Shown here: piece by piece, positions 29,139-31,403 of the stretch
How the letters are laid out: each line of letters begins with the position of its first letter
How positions within the stretch are numbered: the first letter of the stretch is position 1
Origin: JBKEDC01 sp047972995
Lineage (GTDB): Bacteria; Bacteroidota; Bacteroidia; Bacteroidales; Prolixibacteraceae
DNA: 31,403 nt
Assembly (NCBI GenBank): GCA_047972995.1
Contig: JBKEBD010000030.1
Location: 1 to 31,403, forward strand
Direction of reading: 5' to 3'
Translations under genes and position numbers: made by a program
The notes under the pieces: model-generated
What the model saw: only the letters and a program-made list of their open reading frames with translations
Told to the model about the DNA's origin: nothing
Databases searched by the model: none

Positions 29139-31403
29139 TTATTTAATATATTCAATGTGAGTCTTTTCAATCTCTCCGTTAAACATAAACGGTGCATTGT
29201 CATAATAATCATGTGAAACCGGAGAGCCTAAATCCCGACCTAGATCAAAGCAATCATTACATGTAAAATTAAAGACTACTGTAGATGGTACTTGCTCTTC
29301 GGCAACAATTTCTCCATTCACTTTGAGCGTTACATCCATTGCAGACATAGGTCCTCCTTGCATTTTAGACACAACCTCCAAGTTAACCTTTCCGGAAGGT
29401 AGTTTTGTTTTTGATTTTATGTTGGTTCGACTTATCTCAAACATATTATACTCATAACAAAGATAACCATCTTTCACATAGCAAGATAAACCACCAGAGA
29501 AACCACCTAATGAATATAAAACACCTTCTGCTTTCTTCGGAACGTCAATTTCCATACTTACTTTAGTACTGCGCGTACCCAATTTTGGAGCAGCATGCTC
29601 AGGCATACGTTCTATTCTACCAATAAAGTTCCATTCTGTGTATGGTGTTTTTGGAGCATCTTCAGGATGTAAAAATGCAGCCCAAAAACCGCCACCAATA
29701 GGTAAATTTTTATATTTAGCAGATTCCGTTAGGAACATACTTTTCATTTCCGCCAATTTCTTCGGATTCGATTTAGCTAAATTGTTAGCTTGACTCCAAT
29801 CCTCGTCAATGTTGTACAATTCCCATGTATCATTTTCAGGATTCCAATCTGCAGCTCCCTCCGGAAGTCCCGGAACCCAAGGTTTTCTAGGTCCAAATGC
29901 AGATGCAAACCAACCGTCATAATAGAGTCCGCGACTGCCGAGTATATCGAAGAACTGTATCTTACGTCTGCCTTCAGCTTTAGAATCTGCAAAACTATAT
30001 GCCATACTGACCCCTTCTATAGGATCTTGAGCGAACCCATTTACAATTTTTGGAGCTTGAATACCTACCACATCGTAAATAGTTGGTACGATATCTATTA
30101 CATGGTGAAACTGTGGTCGTGATGTACCATCATGTTTGATGCCTTTTGGCCAAGACACTGCCATGGGTTGACGAGTTCCTCCAAAATGTGCAGCAATCAA
30201 TTTTGTTGATTTATAAGGCGTTGAACCTGCCCATGCCCAACCTGCAGTATACATATTGGCTGTTTTGGGCGAACCTAAAACATCCAACCCTCCTAATTTA
30301 TTCAAGGCATCAATATGCTGTTTTGTGGTTGAAGGAATACTTTGTTCTGCTAACAGCTCACTTATACTTCCGTTTTGTCCTTCAGCAGAAGATCCATTAT
30401 CTCCCCAAATATAGAAGATGAGGGTATTATCTAATCGACCTTCGTTTTTTATTTCATCAAGAAGTAAACCTACGTTGTAGTCGGTATGCTCGGCAAATCC
30501 GGCAAACACTTCCATCAATCTACATTGAAAAGCTTTTTCCGATTCCGGAATTTCATCCCAGCCTTTCATCGTTTTATCTCGCTCTGTAAGTATGGTATTT
30601 TCAGGAATCCAACCCAATTCTTTTTGCTTTTTGAAGGCTGTTTTGCGATATTCATCCCATCCGGCATCAAATTTACCTTTATACTTATCTGCCCACTCCT
30701 TAGCAACTTGGTGGGGACCATGAACTGCTCCCGGTGCCCAATACATAAAGAAAGGCTTATCCGGTGTAAACGCTTGTTGCTCGCGCAACCATTTTATAGC
30801 ATCTTCGGTAAGATCTTCCGTAAGGTGATAGTATTTGTGCCCTTGTGTTGTTTTAGGGTGCTCTACTATAGTAGTGTTACGAATCATACGCGGGCTATAT
30901 TCTGATGATTCTGCCGCTAGAAAGCCGTAAAAATATTCAAAACCGTAACCCGTAGGCCAATAGTCAAACGGTCCTTTTGAAGTAGTTTGTTCCAAAGGAG
31001 TATTATGCCATTTCCCAAAAGCGGCTGTTGAATAACCATAGTCTTTCAGTACCTCAGCAACGGTGGCAGCAGTTTTCGGAATCTTTCCGCTAAAACCATC
31101 CCAATCATTGGCAACATCAGATATTATCCCATTCCCTACTGATGTGTGGTTTCTACCGGTTAATAAGGCTGCTCGAGTGGGAGAACACATCGCTGTGGAA
31201 TGAAACCTATTATACGAAATCCCCATATTGGCAACTCTACTTAAGTTCGGAGTGTTTATTGCACCTCCATAGGTAGAAGGCGTTGCAGGTCCGGCATCGT
31301 CAATAAGTATGATTAAAATGTTCGGAGCATCTTTCGGAAGATGATTCGGCTCTACTCTTTTTTTATACGTAGAGGTCTGCATGGTCAAGCCGGCAGTACT
31401 TGC
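29139..31403 (-). CDS. Type I (Cys-type) sulfatase, N terminus beyond right edge
   Basis: The open frame covers 755 codons to the window edge. It hydrolyses sulfate esters, in Bacteroidota usually on host or algal glycans or small sulfated compounds. The metal-binding ILIDDAG lies near the start, and the modification signature CSPTRAALLTG (Cys codon 31187-31185) is complete; this Cys must become formylglycine through a maturase not seen here. Further active-site stretches are FGKWHNTP, GAVHGPHQ, and WGDNGSS. At about 750 residues, with an AGWAWAGSTPYKSTK region and a long C-terminal beta-domain, it resembles the AtsA-like S1_4 subfamily. The frame continues upstream of a TTG at 31388 as ASTAGLTMQ, which looks like the end of a signal peptide, so the true start is outside the window. 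Confidence 0.92.
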   Translation of the reverse strand, partial: ASTAGLTMQTSTYKKRVEPNHLPKDAPNILIILIDDAGPATPSTYGGAINTPNLSRVANMGISYNRFHSTAMCSPTRAALLTGRNHTSVGNGIISDVANDWDGFSGKIPKTAATVAEVLKDYGYSTAAFGKWHNTPLEQTTSKGPFDYWPTGYGFEYFYGFLAAESSEYSPRMIRNTTIVEHPKTTQGHKYYHLTEDLTEDAIKWLREQQAFTPDKPFFMYWAPGAVHGPHQVAKEWADKYKGKFDAGWDEYRKTAFKKQKELGWIPENTILTERDKTMKGWDEIPESEKAFQCRLMEVFAGFAEHTDYNVGLLLDEIKNEGRLDNTLIFYIWGDNGSSAEGQNGSISELLAEQSIPSTTKQHIDALNKLGGLDVLGSPKTANMYTAGWAWAGSTPYKSTKLIAAHFGGTRQPMAVSWPKGIKHDGTSRPQFHHVIDIVPTIYDVVGIQAPKIVNGFAQDPIEGVSMAYSFADSKAEGRRKIQFFDILGSRGLYYDGWFASAFGPRKPWVPGLPEGAADWNPENDTWELYNIDEDWSQANNLAKSNPKKLAEMKSMFLTESAKYKNLPIGGGFWAAFLHPEDAPKTPYTEWNFIGRIERMPEHAAPKLGTRSTKVSMEIDVPKKAEGVLYSLGGFSGGLSCYVKDGYLCYEYNMFEISRTNIKSKTKLPSGKVNLEVVSKMQGGPMSAMDVTLKVNGEIVAEEQVPSTVVFNFTCNDCFDLGRDLGSPVSHDYYDNAPFMFNGEIEKTHIEYIK

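Overview
The window looks like a chromosome segment of a Bacteroidota bacterium, most likely of the order Bacteroidales. Three observations support this. The gene order rpsU-xerC-hpf-tRNAs-tuf-secE-nusG-rplKAJL-rpoB is typical of that group. Several intergenic regions carry the Bacteroidota sigma-ABfrA promoter pattern TTTG-N19-TAnnTTTG. Most genes lack Shine-Dalgarno sequences. The genus cannot be fixed from the sequence alone.

Region 1 (1-6700, minus strand) is the transcription/translation block: rpsU, a XerC/D recombinase, the ribosome hibernation factor hpf, tRNA-Thr(UGU), tRNA-Tyr(GUA), tRNA-Thr(GGU), tuf, secE, nusG, rplK, rplA, rplJ, rplL and the start of rpoB. A tRNA-Gly that commonly sits in this cluster is absent. 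Where tRNA-Trp usually sits, between tuf and secE, only a 48-nt tRNA-like remnant remains.

Region 2 (6770-9480, minus) holds a meso-diaminopimelate dehydrogenase gene broken by one in-frame TAA, a palindromic repeat, a probable transposase relic and class II fructose-bisphosphate aldolase. Region 3 (10005-14990, plus) holds two tandem paralogous Na+-coupled (NSS family) transporters, a membrane-anchored protein with four helix-hairpin-helix repeats and a small secreted protein of unknown function.

Region 4 (15132-21657, minus) is a complete leucine operon, leuA-leuC-leuD-(second LeuA-like synthase)-leuB, closed by a terminator. It is preceded by what looks like a classical transcription attenuator: a short leader peptide with a Leu/Ile run, a 1:2-type hairpin over its end, a 9-nt antiterminator segment identical to the terminator's 3' arm, and an intrinsic terminator. 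I consider this the strongest regulatory finding.

Region 5 (21794-26120) has a helical protein of unknown function, a divergent gene for a U32-family RNA-hydroxylation protein (RlhA-like) with three palindromes spaced 41-42 bp upstream, and an SGNH-hydrolase lipoprotein. Region 6 (about 26290-31403, minus) is more AT-rich in its spacers. It holds two paralogous DUF1254/DUF1214 lipoproteins and a large Cys-type sulfatase that runs off the right edge. A small plus-strand gene (26151-26330) seems to be cut off where this region begins, which suggests that the region was inserted there.
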